64,000 nucleotides of DNA. Source: Heterohyrax brucei. Taxonomy: Eukaryota; Chordata; Mammalia; Hyracoidea; Procaviidae. Of this stretch, positions 10,081 through 20,966 are shown piece by piece. The stretch spans positions 144,693,701-144,757,700 of the forward strand of contig CM053140.1 in assembly GCA_028571685.1 (NCBI GenBank), in the 5' to 3' direction. Both the position numbers and the translations under genes were made by a program. Position 1 is the stretch's first letter, and each line of letters opens with the position of its first letter. Under the pieces are notes generated by a model. It was not told where the DNA came from. It saw nothing but the letters and a program-made list of their open reading frames with translations, and ran no database searches.

Positions 10081-10745
10081 TTTTTTATGTGTGTGAGTGA
10101 CTTTATTGTGATTGAGTGAAAGTATACAATCCAAACTAAATATACATGCCCCCATCTGCAGCTCCTTCTGCTCCCCTTGCCTGCTGACAGTGCACTCCTC
10201 CTTTTCTGTCCATATGTCATGTCCTCTTAATCTCCTGTCCCTTCTCTCCCTTCTAGTAAGAGGCCAGTAGAACAGTATCCTATAGAAGTATAGAACCATA
10301 AAGTACACGTACCATGTGGTCACATTGTGTCCCCGAGTTCAGTCCATTCCCATTCAAAGAGTTGACCTCAGTAGTGTTTTCTGGTCAGGGGCAGCAGCAG
10401 GTCTAGGAGCTGTGCTCCTAGGGGAGTCCGCAAGTCTTCAGACCATCAACTGTGGTCTTTTAGGGGAGTTCTTGTGGTGCACCCCTCTTTTTCTCATGTT
10501 GCCACTGAACCTCGACATATGTGCCCCATCACAGCTGCCTTTGGTGGTGGCCAGGCATCTGGTTCTTTGGTCACATGTTGATATAATCACCCATTTCACA
10601 TGGGTCCTTCTGTCTTCTAGGTTCTGTTTCCCTCATGTCTTTGTTGTCCTTGGCGATCAAGTGTTCTGGCTGGTTGGGGACCATGTGGTGTACCTCAGAT
10701 TGTAGCTTGCTAGCTTTTAAGACCCCAGACGCCACTCACCACATA
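10081..10745 (-). mobile_element. young-type L1 3'UTR, type A
   Basis: Aligns by eye along its length with 48590-49260, the 3'UTR of the full-length L1. Shared landmarks are ATTGTGATTGAGTGAAAGTAT, CCATAAAGTACACGTACCATG-like sequence, GGGGCAGCAGCAGG and TTTTAAGACCCCAGACGCCACTCACC. It is truncated before ORF2 and sits inside an old L1. Confidence 0.88.
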
Positions 10746-11912
10746 TTCTTATTTGCCATTAATGTATCTTTGGTGAAATTTCTGTTCAAATCTTGTGTGC
10801 TTTTTCTGTTTTTTTTTTTTTTTTTTTTGTGGTTTAAAAGTTGTATATTCTGGATATAAGTGATTTATCAGATGTATTCTTCACAAGTATTTTCCTCTAA
10901 TCTGTGGTTTGTCTTATACTTTTAAAGGTAGCTTTCAAGAAACAAAATATTTAAACTGATAGTTTAATGTGTTTTTTTTGTAGATGATACTTTTGGTAAA
11001 AAACGTCTGCTTAACCTAAGATCCCAAAGTGTTTTTCATAGATTTTCTTCTAGAAACATGATTCCAGATGCTACATTTAGCTGTGCAATCCATTTTGAGT
11101 ATTTTTGAATATGATATGAGGTATTAACTGAAGTTCTTTTTTTTTTGTCTAAAACTGTATTTAATTTTTCCAGGAGCTTTTGTTGGAAAGATGATAACTG
11201 GTCCGCTAAATAGCCTTTGCACTTTTGGCAAAATCTGTGGACCATATATGTTTGTGTATTTTGAGATCTGTCATGTGGTCCACACTGTCTTGATAACTGT
11301 GCATTTATAATAATATTTGAAATCAGATAGTGTTGACCCTCAAATATTGTTCTGTCTCAGAGTTATTTTAGCTCTTGTAGACCCTTTACATTTCCATATA
11401 AATTTTAGAAATAGCTTTTCAATTTATACAAAATAGTCTTCTAGGAATTGTATTGAATCTGTAATTCAATTTGGGGAGTATTGGTGTTTTAACACTAGTG
11501 AGTCTTCCAGATTATGAAAAGATATATTTCTCCATTAAGTCTTTTTTTTTTAAATTTCTCAGCAGTGTTTTTTGTAGTTTTAGTGTACAAGGTTAAACAT
11601 TGTTGGACAAATTTGTCCCTCAATATTTAATAGTTTTTACTCATAAATATTACGGTTTTTAAATTTCAACTGCAGTTTACTGCTAGTGAAAGCATGGTGG
11701 ATTTTTGTATATTGATCTGTTCTTCAAAGTAGCTGAATACAATGATCATATTTCTTAGTATCTTTTCTGTAGATTCCTTTCTGCTTTCTACATACACAAT
11801 CATGTTTCTGTGAATAGAGACAGTTTTAATTCTTGGTTTTCAGAGTGGATGCCTGTATTTCTTTTAATTGGCTTACTAATTTGGCTAAAACTTCAGTACA
11901 AGTTTGAGTATC
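10746..11912 (-). mobile_element. old L1 fragment, ORF2 region
   Basis: Reverse-oriented ancient L1: ATCTTTGGTGAAATTTCTGTTCAAATC (10770), TTGTATATTCTGGATATAAGTG (10842), CAATCCATTTTGAGTATTTTTG (11087) and TTGGCTAAAACTTCAGTACAAG (11881). A T20 run is at 10809-10828. Confidence 0.8.
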
Positions 11913-12067
11913 CACCCACTGCCGTCGAGTCAATTCTGACTCATGATGACTTATAGAACAGGCCAAGAACTGCCCCGTAGAGTTTCTAAAGAGATCCTTG
12001 TGGATTCAAACTGGCAACCTTTTGGTTAGGAGCCCCAGAACTTAACCACTACACCACTACTGTTTCC
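11913..12067 (-). mobile_element. AfroSINE, short type
   Basis: CCCACTGCCGTCGAGTCAATTC (tail) to CACCACTACTGTTTCC (head). ACAAGTTTGA before and ACAAGGCTGA after look like a decayed target duplication in the host L1. The intact CGTCGAG suggests a moderately young copy. Confidence 0.9.
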
Positions 12068-13100
12068 ACAAGGCTGAATGAAGTGTTAGAAGTGGACATC
12101 CTTTTCTTGTTTCTGATCATTCAGTCTTTCAACATTAGTTGTGATGTTAGTTGTAGGTTTTATGTAGATAGTCTTCCGTGGATTATGAGAGTTCTTTCCT
12201 ATTTCTAATTTGATAAGAGTTTTTATTGAGAATTGATACGGTAAGACCGAGTGTCTGAGCCAATGGCTGTATGAGCCATAATTCTTCATGCCTTCTAACC
12301 AAAGCTCACCTTTGGGGGAAGAGGGTTTTACAGTTTGCAAACATGAAAGACAAAATCTGTATTTTTAAATATATCTTTTATGTCTCTACCGAACTCTTTG
12401 AACATCTGGAACACAGTTGTAATAGCTGCTTCAGTGTTTTTGTCTGCTAATTCTAATATCATTGTCAGTCCTGGATCAGTTATAATTGATTGATTTTTGT
12501 CTTCATTACAGGTTTTTTCCTGCTTCTTTGCATTCCTGGTAATCTTTAATTGGATGCCATGCATTGTGAATTATACCTTGTATTATACTGGGTATTTTTT
12601 GTGTAGTTTTTCTTGAGCTTTGTCCTGAGACTCAGTCATATTACTTGGAAGTAGCTTGATTCTTTGAGGTCAGGCATTTGGCTGGCTTGGCTAGGTGCTA
12701 ATTGAGCAGGTTTTAATCTAGGGATAGTTGTTTCTCATTTTTAAGGTAAGACTTTTCTTTGTATTTTACCTAGTACTCCATGAATTATGAGATTGCTTGA
12801 TGAAGCCTCCTTGATGAAATCCTTCACTATTCTGTACCCTATGAGATCATGAGATGTTGTTGACTGTGGTTTTCATCAGTGGCTTTCTCCTGCCCCTGAA
12901 TAGTTTTTCCTCCCACATCCTCTGACCAGCACTCTGCAGATCTCTCTTTCTCTGTGTCTTTCTCTTTTCTGGCACTCAGATCTGTGAACTCTGGCTGCAT
13001 TGTTTTTCCTTAATTCCGTCTCTTCAACTAAGGGAATCTGCCAGGCCCCACAAAAGTTCACCTTCCCTCTGCAGTGGCCTCCAAGTTGTGTTAAAGCAGT
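12068..13100 (-). mobile_element. old L1-like sequence, upstream part
   Basis: Continues the interrupted L1 (TTCTGATCATTCAGTCTTTCAACATTAG). From about 12420 the text (CCTTAATTGGATGCCATGCATTGTGAATTATACC) resembles a LINE-associated segment I know from other mammals. The exact family is uncertain. Confidence 0.6.
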
Positions 13101-13539
13101 AAGCTGAGACAGTCGTAGAGTGATTCCATTTGTTGCTTGTTTCTCAGGGATCTCTCTCCTTTATGATCAGGGTCTTAAAAAACATTGTTTCATGTATTTT
13201 GACTGTTTTTTTGTGTGGGTTGATTTTGTTGTTGGTTTTTTATTTTGGTTTGGTTTGGGACAGAAGAGTGAACTCAGTCCCTGTCCCACTGTGTTGGCCA
13301 GCTGCAGAAGACCTAAGCCTGAGCTTGTAACCACTACACTGTATTCTCTCCTTCCCATTGTGCTTCCACAATCACACACACGGATTTACCTTGCTTACCT
13401 TCTGCTCCTCCTTCAGTCTCAAATCATTGCTTACTTCTGCTAGGAAACATCAGCACACTCTAGTCTGATGTAGATCCCACTGTTACTCACTCCCACCGTA
13501 CCCTGTAACTTCACAGTCCCTATAGTTGATTATCTGTGC

Positions 13540-13655
13540 TCATTTGTGTTGCTTGCTAAATCACAAGTCTTTAAGGTCCAGGATTATTACCCCCACACTT
13601 GCCAGAGTCCTTGGCACATAGTGAGAACCCCAAAATACTTATTGAATGAATAGAT
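13540..13655 (+). mobile_element. L2 LINE 3' end
   Basis: AAGGTCCAGGATTATTACC through CCTTGGCACATAGTGAGAACC to TTATTGAATGAATAG follows the L2 3' end closely. Confidence 0.75.
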
Positions 13656-14039
13656 GTGCATCCTCATCCCAAACCAGGTATAGTGTGATCTCTTTTTTTT
13701 GCTTTGATTTCTAATTTAAGTAATAATTGAAATGTGAAGCATTTATCTTTTATACTTTTTCATAGGTGTGAACATGTAGATGTCTTTAGAGAAACGTGTC
13801 ATTTTCTTGCATTCCATCTATAAAGAGGCCACTATGACCTGGTGGTCTCTGTAATAGCTCCTTGGTCCTATGTCTCTTCTCTACCCACTCCTTGTGTACT
13901 TCGGCTTCACTTGTGTTACTGTTGCACATGTAACAAAATAGAAAGTTAGTAACTCACCAGAAGATAAAGGGAGACCGGTATCTGATTCATTACAGTGACT
14001 GTTCTTCTTGAATTTTATTTGGCTTCCAGTGTGCTCTCA

Positions 14040-14610
14040 AACTTTTTTAAAGCAAAAAATATGCTGTAAGGTTTCCATAGACTTGATTATTCTCATATGA
14101 CCTACATTTCTTCAAGCCATGCTTTCAGAATAAATGTATTACAAAATAAGTATATTTTACCCAGAATTTTTGTTTTATTTGACAGTTAGGTTACTTAGCA
14201 GCTTTGTCTCCTGTTTCTATGCAAATATGTAGTATAATGGCCTGTATCTATGAATGTCTTTTTCTTTGGGGTGGTTATGCAGAATCACATGAGTATATAT
14301 AACCTTTCTAAAAACCTGATTTGATAAAATGCTTTTCAAGTTCTAAACCAGCAGTTTGAAAATACACACATACACACACACACACACATACACATACACG
14401 TTCGTGCATACACAGACATTTTTTGGAACACAGCCCACTTACATGGAGAGTTTTCATGATTTGTGTTTTTATACAGTCTCAGAAATCTCTGTTCTACCAG
14501 TCAGTAGTGGTTGTCAGATATGAGCTTGTTAAAAAATGTAAAAGAATTAGAATGAAAAGAAATGAAATAGTACTTCTCCTAAATCAAGTAATAATTAGGA
14601 AGAGAAGTCC
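14040..14610. other. unannotated, with (CA)n at 14362-14400
   Basis: A CA/TACA microsatellite lies at about 14362-14400. Otherwise no element or gene is recognised. Confidence 0.5.
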
Positions 14611-14647
14611 AGTCTTGGAAAGCCAAGTGCCGTCGAGTCTTGGAAAG
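14611..14647 (-). mobile_element. 13-bp SINE-tail insertion with 12-bp target duplication
   Basis: AGTCTTGGAAAG occurs at 14611-14622 and again at 14636-14647, flanking CCAAGTGCCGTCG. On the minus strand the insert reads CGACGGCACTTGG, the 3' tail motif of an AfroSINE subfamily. It looks like target-primed reverse transcription aborted almost at once. Confidence 0.7.
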
Positions 14648-14672
14648 GTGTTATAAAAGATACATACACTGA

Positions 14673-14693
14673 CTCGACGTCACTTGGCTTTGG
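14673..14693 (+). mobile_element. tail-only SINE insertion, opposite orientation
   Basis: CTCGACGTCACTTGGCTTTGG is a second tail-only piece about 37 bp from the previous one and inverted to it. The flanks CATACACT and CATCCACACT may be a decayed duplication. Confidence 0.55.
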
Positions 14694-15017
14694 CATCCAC
14701 ACTTGGGAAAAACACATTTGCTTTCCTAGTTAGGTGTAGCTTAGGCTGACAAATCACCATTATAGTCAGTACATTTTAGAAGAATCATGTGTACAGAGTA
14801 TTAAAATTATGCTGTAGATGAACTTCACATGGATAATTTAGTCTATTCAGAAAAGCATCCCTAGGCAAAATCATGACATCTACCCCATGTATGCTTGGAT
14901 GTCTCTACCACCTTCGATCCCTCCTCATTCTTTTTCATTTCCTGTGACATATCAATGCCTGAGGCTCACCACTGGATCCCAACAGGCTGTCATAACATAA
15001 TAATGCTCAATTTTTAG

Positions 15018-15245
15018 TATTTAATGTGTGCCAGGCAGTCTACGTAGAGATTTACAAAGAATCAGATTTGTATTCATCTAATTTTCATAATTGTCCTATT
15101 GGTAAGTACTATCATAAGTTCGTAGCTAAAAAAAACAAAACCAAAACCCAAACAAATGAAGGTTCATCAACTTTCCTAAATTCACATGGCTCCTACTTGA
15201 TAGAATGAGATTCAAATCTGGTTGAAGCTGTGCTTCTGTTACTTT
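15018..15245 (-). mobile_element. MIR SINE with an A/C-rich insert
   Basis: The plus strand reads as reverse MIR: TAATGTGTGCCAGGCAGTCTACG, TCATAATTGTCCTATTGGTAAGTACTATC, then AACTTTCCTAAATTCACATGGC. It is interrupted at 15128-15155. Confidence 0.72.
15128..15155 (-). mobile_element. tail-only AfroSINE-type insertion (candidate)
   Basis: AAAAAAAACAAAACCAAAAC then CCAAAC lies where MIR has a short contiguous stretch. On the minus strand it is GTTTGGGTTTTGGTTTTG, like the main AfroSINE tail. A simple-repeat origin is possible. Confidence 0.4.
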
Positions 15246-15381
15246 TCTAGGTGCGTAATGCCTGACTCGTTGGATCAGAATGGTTCCATCTTTTTAGCTA
15301 TAGATTGAAGATCTGTTTTCTGTTCTAACAGTAGAGTAGTAGTGGATTATTTAAATAACTAATGATGTGGGTGGGTTTAGT

Positions 15382-15655
15382 GCTGAGGGCAGTGGTGGTT
15401 CAGATGTAGGATTCTTGCCTTCCACGCAGAAGACCTGAGTTCAGTTTCCAGGCAGTATACCTCAAGCACAGCTACCACTGCCTGTCACTGGAAGCTTGCT
15501 TTTTCCTGTTATGCCGAGTATGTGTCAGTGAAGGTTCCAGGACTAAGACAAAGAAGGAAGACAGGCTTTACATCTACTTCTGAAAATCAACCAGTGAAAA
15601 CCGAGGGACTTCCACAGGTTCAGCACTGACCAGACAGCAGCTAGCAACAACAGTA
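15382..15655 (+). mobile_element. tRNA-Gly-derived SINE, copy 1
   Basis: Residues about 15390-15460 follow tRNA-Gly(GCC): box A GTGGTTCAGATGTAGGATTC, anticodon arm CTTGCCTTCCACGCAG, box B GAGTTCAGTTTCC. The body (GTCACTGGAAGCTTGC ... TCTACTTCTGAAAATCAACC) leads to an AGCAGCTAGCAACAACAG end. Too diverged, and with a non-tRNA body, so not a functional tRNA gene. Confidence 0.88.
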
Positions 15656-15920
15656 GTGCTAATCTCTTAGCCATTAATGTGGTTTTCCTCGTATTTAGCA
15701 ATGATATCCTAAGAATTATCATATATAGAAAATGACAACAATTTTGCAGGTTGATGGGAGAAAGTAGGGCAGACTTCCAGAGGAACAAATACTTCAGTAT
15801 TTATTAGTCTTTTTTAGATACTGAAAATAACTGTTGTTGATCTCAGGGTGCTGTGTTTCCATTTATAGTGCCTTGCTACGTGGGAATCCTTCCTTACATC
15901 ACAGACTGACCTCCAGTTAG

Positions 15921-16080
15921 AAGAAACCTCTGAAGATAAATCTTAACCCCATCGAGGACTTCTTGGTGATTTTGGAAGACAGCATCTATGAACCAAAGTC
16001 ATTCTTCCTGGATGGGCTGTGTCTGCCATAAAGTGGGTGAAAAAAATGCTTTACAATATCTGGAAGATCAACAACTTGAA
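15921..16080 (+). pseudogene. mariner/Tc1-type transposase C-terminal remnant
   Basis: After an in-frame TAG, 36 codons are open (15921-16028) before TAA at 16029. They include NLNPIEDFLVILEDSIYEP and then FFLDGL. Downstream the same frame gives KKCFTISG. This is reminiscent of mariner/Tc1 transposase C-termini (a NPIE block, an FFxDGI-like block, then WxKC and a glycine). It differs from the foldback elements. The match is from pattern memory only; it could be chance. Confidence 0.45.
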
Positions 16081-16109
16081 AACTCAGGTATTCCAGGTCA
16101 CTGATGTGA

Positions 16110-17000
16110 ATTTGAATATATATATATATATGTGTATAAGTATTTAGCTTAGTTTTAATTGTATTCTTAAATTTGTGTACCAATAATTGCATATGGAATT
16201 TTTTTCCTTAAATATTTGTCTGTGGGACATGCCATTTTACATATGTTGTGAGGACACAGTTTTAATAAAAACTTTAATATGAAATAGGTGGCTATAAGTG
16301 TATTCTTTTTCTACTGGTATCTCAAGCCACTGAAGTAGATTCTACCACGAAGTCAGCTACCACGAGGCCGGCTCATGTTAACATGTACTGTGTGTTCACT
16401 TCTACTTCATCATAGATTTCTCTGAAGTATACTCACTTTGATATTAAGAATTTGAGGTAAATATGTAACAAGTAACTTATAACTTCACAAGTTGTTTTCC
16501 ATTACTGAGACAAAATAAGTAACTTAGCTGTAAATTGTTATTTATGTTACTATGTACACTCTTCACATTTCAAAACTAGATTTTTTTAGAAATAGCATTG
16601 CTTATCAGATTTATTCTCCCACTCATTACTATTTCACAAAGCATAATTATAAGTGCTTCTAGTCTATAGTGATAAAAAAAAAAAAAAAAACACATCCCTT
16701 TCATTTTAGGAACTTATGTTCTAATAATAGCATATTGAAGTGATTTCAGAATAATTTTATGGCTTTTGATTGTTTAGTTTTTACAAATTTTGGGAAATAG
16801 ATATTTCTCGAGACCTTGAATATAGTTTGGGCATTGGCACTTACACAAGTAAATTTTTCCAAAATATTAGTTATATAAATTAGTTAAACTAAAACACATG
16901 CATATAAAAAACATTTATACATGTAAAGCTGAAAATATTTCTTAAATATTGACCAGTTTAGTTTCCAATGCATTTGTAATAAGGAGTCTGGCCTTCATTT
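16110..17000. other. unannotated AT-rich sequence
   Basis: Contains a (TA)n patch (16118-16132) and an A18 run (16674-16690). No gene or definite repeat is recognised. Confidence 0.4.
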
Positions 17001-17004
17001 TTTG

Positions 17005-17345
17005 ATGTTTGATTGCTGACAGCTTTCGAGCTTCACCCTTCATGAGCATGTCCTGTTCAGCCCCACTTTCTGGGCCAGCAGTAAGAAAGCCTTATGTTTT
17101 CCTTCTTTGGCATTGGTAAGAGTTCCAACCCCTTTCCAGGCACTGAACCTGGTCCCACCCCTTAAACACCATATAAACCTGTTTACAATCCCCCTTCGTG
17201 TGTGTTCTGAAGCTATTTTCTGGACAAGCGTAGGTGGTCTCTGCTCTATTCTTCCAGAAAGCCTGATTAATAAATAATAAAACATTTTATACCTTCTTAA
17301 TATGTGTCCTCATCAGTCTTGATATCAGAAAGAAATTTTGATTAG
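17005..17345 (+). mobile_element. ERV1-like LTR remnant
   Basis: A promoter and polyadenylation layout typical of a retroviral LTR. A CAAT-like CCAACCCC precedes CACCATATAAACC at about 17168. AATAAATAATAAAAC is at 17267-17281, after TTCTGGACAAGCG and TCTATTCTTCCAGAAAG. No viral coding sequence is attached. It is a remnant, and the exact boundaries and family are not established. Confidence 0.5.
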
Positions 17346-17365
17346 CGGCTGTCTTATGGTTCTCT

Positions 17366-17456
17366 AGGGTGTCCTGGAAGCAAAGTGGTTAAGAGCTGCA
17401 AACTAAAAGGTCAGCAGTTTAAATTCACCAGCTGCTCTCTGGAAACTGTAGGGCAG
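17366..17456 (+). mobile_element. AfroSINE, 3'-truncated by an LTR
   Basis: AGGGTGTCCTGGAAGCAAAGTGG through AAAGGTCAGCAGTTTAAATTC to GGAAACTGTAGGGCAG. The tail is replaced by LTR sequence. Confidence 0.82.
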
Positions 17457-17645
17457 TTATCTAGTGCTGACATAACAGAAATACCATAAATGGATGTATT
17501 TAACAAATTAATTTTTCAGTTTAGGAGGTTAGAAAGAATTCCAAATTCAAGGTGCTGGCTCTAGAGGAAGTGCTTTCTTTGTTGGCTCTGGAGGAAGGTC
17601 CTTGTCTCCTTTGAACTTCTGCTCCTGGATGATCTTTATTTCGTT
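17457..17645 (-). mobile_element. MaLR/ERVL-like LTR fragment
   Basis: The plus strand (TTATCTAGTGCTGACATAACAG, AGGAAGTGCTTTCTTTGTTGGCTCTGGAGG) is the reverse complement of the 3' half of the LTR family seen intact at 2818-3295. Confidence 0.7.
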
Positions 17646-17811
17646 TGTGGTTTGGTTGGTTGGTTCATTATTTTGCTTTCTTTTTACATTTATATTTTTA
17701 AACCATTTGGAGTTAAATTTTGTTTGCAATGTAAATTGACATCCAATTTTATTGTATTATCTACCTCTTCTGAGTGGATAACAGTTGCCCAGAAAAAAAA
17801 GAAAGAAAGAA
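17646..17811 (-). mobile_element. old L1 fragment
   Basis: TTTTTAAACCATTTGGAGTTAAATTTTG is a reverse-oriented L1 ORF2 landmark. A GAAA-rich run at 17790-17811 leads into the next SINE. Confidence 0.6.
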
Positions 17812-18015
17812 AACCAAATCCACTGCCTTCAACTTTGGTCCAATTCCTAGCAACCCTATAGGACAGAGTAGAACTTCCCCATAAGGTTTCCAAGGCTGCA
17901 AATCTTCCTGGAAGCATACTGCACATGTTTCTTCCACAAAATGGCTGGTGACTTCAATCTGCCAACCTTCTAATGAGCGAGTGAATGTATTAACCACTGT
18001 ACCACCCAAGGTCCT
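17812..18015 (-). mobile_element. AfroSINE, long type
   Basis: AACCAAATCCACTGCC (tail), the long-type middle (AGGCTGCAAATCTTCCTGGAAGC) and the head ACCACTGTACCACCCAAGGTCC. Confidence 0.9.
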
Positions 18016-18530
18016 TTGCAGTTGTCCCTTGGTTGCCTCATCTTTTTCATAGTCCTCATTTTTCCATCACTTTATTATATATAAAAATTATGTAAATAGT
18101 AAGAGTATTTTGTAGAGTCTCTTCTGTTTCACTGATTCATTTGTCTAATACTTGGAATGTTTCAAATTTATTTGATTACAGTGTCTTCATTGCATTACCT
18201 GATACCTTTATCATTTTTCTTTTCATAATTTTCTTAGTTTTGCTTAGTCATTTCTTTTTCCATATGAATTTTAGTCAGTCCTCTAAAAATACCTGTTGTA
18301 ATCTAATTGGAATACAATAAATGTTTTATATAACTTTTCAGTGGCTTATTTTATGTTGTCTTCCCTCCTAAGAGAACATATTTTTCACCATTTGCTTAGA
18401 TTGTATTTTATAGCTTGGACTAAGGTTTTTAATATTTTTCATATTGATTCTGTTTTCTTTGTTGATGCCTGCATAGTTTGTGTGCTTTTTTAGTGTTAAA
18501 AATGAAGTGTTTCCTTATTTTTTAGGTACT
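18016..18530 (-). mobile_element. old L1 fragment
   Basis: T-rich reverse L1-like text, for example TTGCATTACCTGATACCTTTATC and ATTCTGTTTTCTTTGTTGATGCC. Strongly decayed. Confidence 0.5.
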
Positions 18531-18533
18531 GAC

Positions 18534-18580
18534 AGGGTCATCATGAGTCAGAATCCACTCAGTGGCAGTGGGTTTCTTGC
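18534..18580 (+). mobile_element. AfroSINE 3' tail fragment
   Basis: GACAGGGTCATCATGAGTCAGAATCCACTCAGTGGCAGTGGGTTTC is the last about 47 bp of the short type, without a body. Confidence 0.8.
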
Positions 18581-18586
18581 CCCAAA

Positions 18587-18745
18587 GGAGCCTTGGTGGC
18601 ACAGTGGTTAAGAGCGCAGCTGCTAACCAAAATGCTTAAAGCTTCAGTCCGCTACCAGCTGTTCACGAAAAGCCTGTCAGCTAGGGCTTTTCTGTCCTGC
18701 AGGGTTGCTGTGAGTCAGAATCGACTCCGTTAGCAACAGTTTTTA
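18587..18745 (+). mobile_element. AfroSINE, full-length variant
   Basis: GGAGCCTTGGTGGCACAGTGG start, GAAAAGCCTGTCAGCTAGGGC middle, GAGTCAGAATCGACTCCGTTAGCAACAG end. The AGCAACAG tail resembles the RTE-type end more than the GGGTTTGG tail. Confidence 0.88.
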
Positions 18746-18897
18746 TTATAACTCACAGAAAAGTTACTAGTTTTCAATGTATTTACATCTAACCTTGTAT
18801 ATTAATTCCAATATAAATTTAGTAATAAGTCTTTGAGATTTTCTGACTATTCAAGCACATTGCCAACCAAAGGATGGCAGTATCTATTTTGAAACAT

Positions 18898-19098
18898 TCC
18901 CTCTGCCGTCAGTTTGATTCTCACTCAGCACAGACACTATGGGACAGAGTAGAACTGCCCATAGGGTCTCAAAGGCTGTAAATCTTTGTGGAAGCCCACC
19001 ACTGTGTCTGTCTATTCTGGAGTAGGTGGAGGGTTCAAACTACCGATCTCTTGCTTAGCAGTCGAGTACTTTTAAATACTGTGCCACTAGGGCCCCTT
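18898..19098 (-). mobile_element. AfroSINE, long type
   Basis: CCCTCTGCCGTCAGTTTGATTC (tail), AGGCTGTAAATCTTTGTGGAAGC middle and the head TGTGCCACTAGGGCCCC. Confidence 0.9.
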
Positions 19099-19905
19099 CT
19101 GAAACGTTAATACCCTTTGTTTACTTTTCTTCCTGTAATAAATTTTCTAGACTTCTAAGCAGTGTTGAATGATAGTAATGAAAATAGTCATTCTTGTTTA
19201 GTTATTGATGTTGGTAGACACTGTTTTAATATTTTGACATGTAAAGATTACTCGCTCTTGGTTTTCTGTGAATAGCTTTATTACACTTCCATAGATTTAT
19301 GCTACCATAATCTACTTATAAATTTTCTTTTAGGAATGCCTGCTGAATTTTATCAAGGACTTACCAATATTTATTAGTTTTCATATGCATATATTTTTAA
19401 TTTTGAAAAATTGCTGCTATAATAGATTATGGTGATAGATACACTGCCATGAACCACTGTGGCATTCTAGAATAAGCACTAGTTAGTCACGGTGTATTAC
19501 GTCTTTTCTGCAGTGCTATTTTTTGAAATGTTGCACCCATATTCGTAAGTGAGATACACCAGTGGTTTCCATTAACTCTGATTTTCACATATATCAGTAT
19601 TAAAGCTATGCCTCCTTCCTAAATGGAATTGAGAAAAAGATTTCATCTTTTTTTATAAACTGGGATAATTTAATGTGAAAATTACATAGCCAAGTGCTGT
19701 GGAGTCGGATCCGACTCATGGTGAACCTAGAGGCCAGAGTTACATATTCTTGAAATATTAGCTCAGTTGTGAAGCCGTCAAGGCTTGGTAGTGTTTTCAG
19801 TAGTAAATATTTAGACTTCTTTTGAGTATTTTCCATTGTAATTGGTATACTTAAGTTTTCTAACACTTAATTTTTTTCTTTTTAAAAATAATCATCCTTT
19901 AATTA
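19099..19905 (-). mobile_element. old L1 fragment, ORF2 region
   Basis: Reverse L1: AGTGTTGAATGATAGTAATGAAAATAGTCATTCTTG (19162) is the usual downstream neighbour of the RT FADD box. GTTGTGAAGCCGTCAAGGC (19768) is also an L1 landmark. Carries the 51-bp SINE-tail insertion at 19689. Confidence 0.75.
19682..19746 (-). mobile_element. 51-bp AfroSINE tail with 7-bp target duplication
   Basis: TTACATA at 19682-19688 and 19740-19746 flanks 51 bp. On the minus strand the insert starts CTCTGGCCTCTAGG and ends GACTCCACAGCACTTGGC, a 5'-truncated SINE with the ACTTGGC tail type and not GGGTTTGG. Confidence 0.8.
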
Positions 19906-20807
19906 GAAAATACAACATTTACAACTTGTGATTTGTTGTTTTTAACAACTGTGATGGTAATTGTGCTGAAATCTACAGCCTACTGTGCCAACTCTTAAAT
20001 ATGGTTCAGAGGCTTTAAATGCTGGTGTGTCATTGGTATCAGATGGATAGCCACTGTAATAACACAGACATGACTTCCAGAATGTAAAGTCTAAACGAAC
20101 TTAGCATTAGAGCTAAATCTTAAAAGGTTATATCTTTTAATGATTTATATGCATATCATCCAGAGACAAACCAGTATATTTATTTTTAAAGTAATTTATG
20201 ACAATTTATACCAACAGTTTGAATTCAACATTTTAATGGTCTTTGAGTTTCTTGAATTACTTCTCTATCTTAATGAGTAGTGCCATTTTAGATTGTAAAA
20301 TACATGTACAGCTCAGTCTTTTGGGGACAAAAGTACCAAAGAGTACATGTAGCTTATGAGTGTGTATGTGGTCAATCTTTCCTTCTTTTAATAAGTTGTT
20401 TGATAATTTCACTTTGAAGTGTAGAGCTTCTTTTTTAATCTTTGAAATCTGCTTTAGTATGATATATTTCAGAGTTAATCATTTTATGTTAATTTCTCCA
20501 GCTGCCCAGTAGATGTTTTCAATGTGCATATTCAAATATTTTTAAAATTTCTAGTAAAGTGTTTACATTATATTTTTAAATATTAGAGTTTCTTTTTCAT
20601 TTGCTTTTTCTTTCTCTCTCTCTCTCTTTTTTTCTTTAGGAAATCCAGTGGTATGAGTTATTCTTTTTTGGCTTATCTTCTGTTACCACTGCTTACTTTT
20701 TTTTTTTTTTTTACTGTTCCTCATTTTCATTCTGTTACTTGTTTTCATGTATGTCTTCAATGCCCGTATTTATTTACTTATTTTACTCGCGTGTAGTATC
20801 ATTTAAC
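19906..20807. other. unannotated AT-rich sequence
   Basis: May contain further decayed LINE. Holds a CT-rich run (20610-20636) and a T run (20698-20712). No gene signal. Confidence 0.4.
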
Positions 20808-20966
20808 CAAGAACCAAACCAAGCCCACTGCCATCAAGTCAGCTGAGACTCCTAATGACCCTATAGGATAAAGTAGAACTTTTCCGAATTGAATTTCAAA
20901 GGAGCATCTGGTGACCTTACAGTTAGCAGATGTAGCACTAACCACTATACCACCAGGGTTTCCCTA
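20808..20966 (-). mobile_element. AfroSINE, short type, with target duplication
   Basis: AACCAAACCAAGCCCACTGCC to ACCACCAGGGTTTCC. TATCATTTA is repeated on both sides (about 20799 and 20969). Confidence 0.92.

Noticed and set aside
10316..10705. 129-codon open frame on the plus strand
   Set aside because: It lies antisense to an L1 3'UTR, which is non-coding in both orientations. The homologous stretch at 48831-49284 breaks the frame.
17040..17285. 81-codon minus-strand frame at the LTR-like region
   Set aside because: It is the antisense of an LTR with TATA and polyadenylation signals, so a coding role is unlikely.
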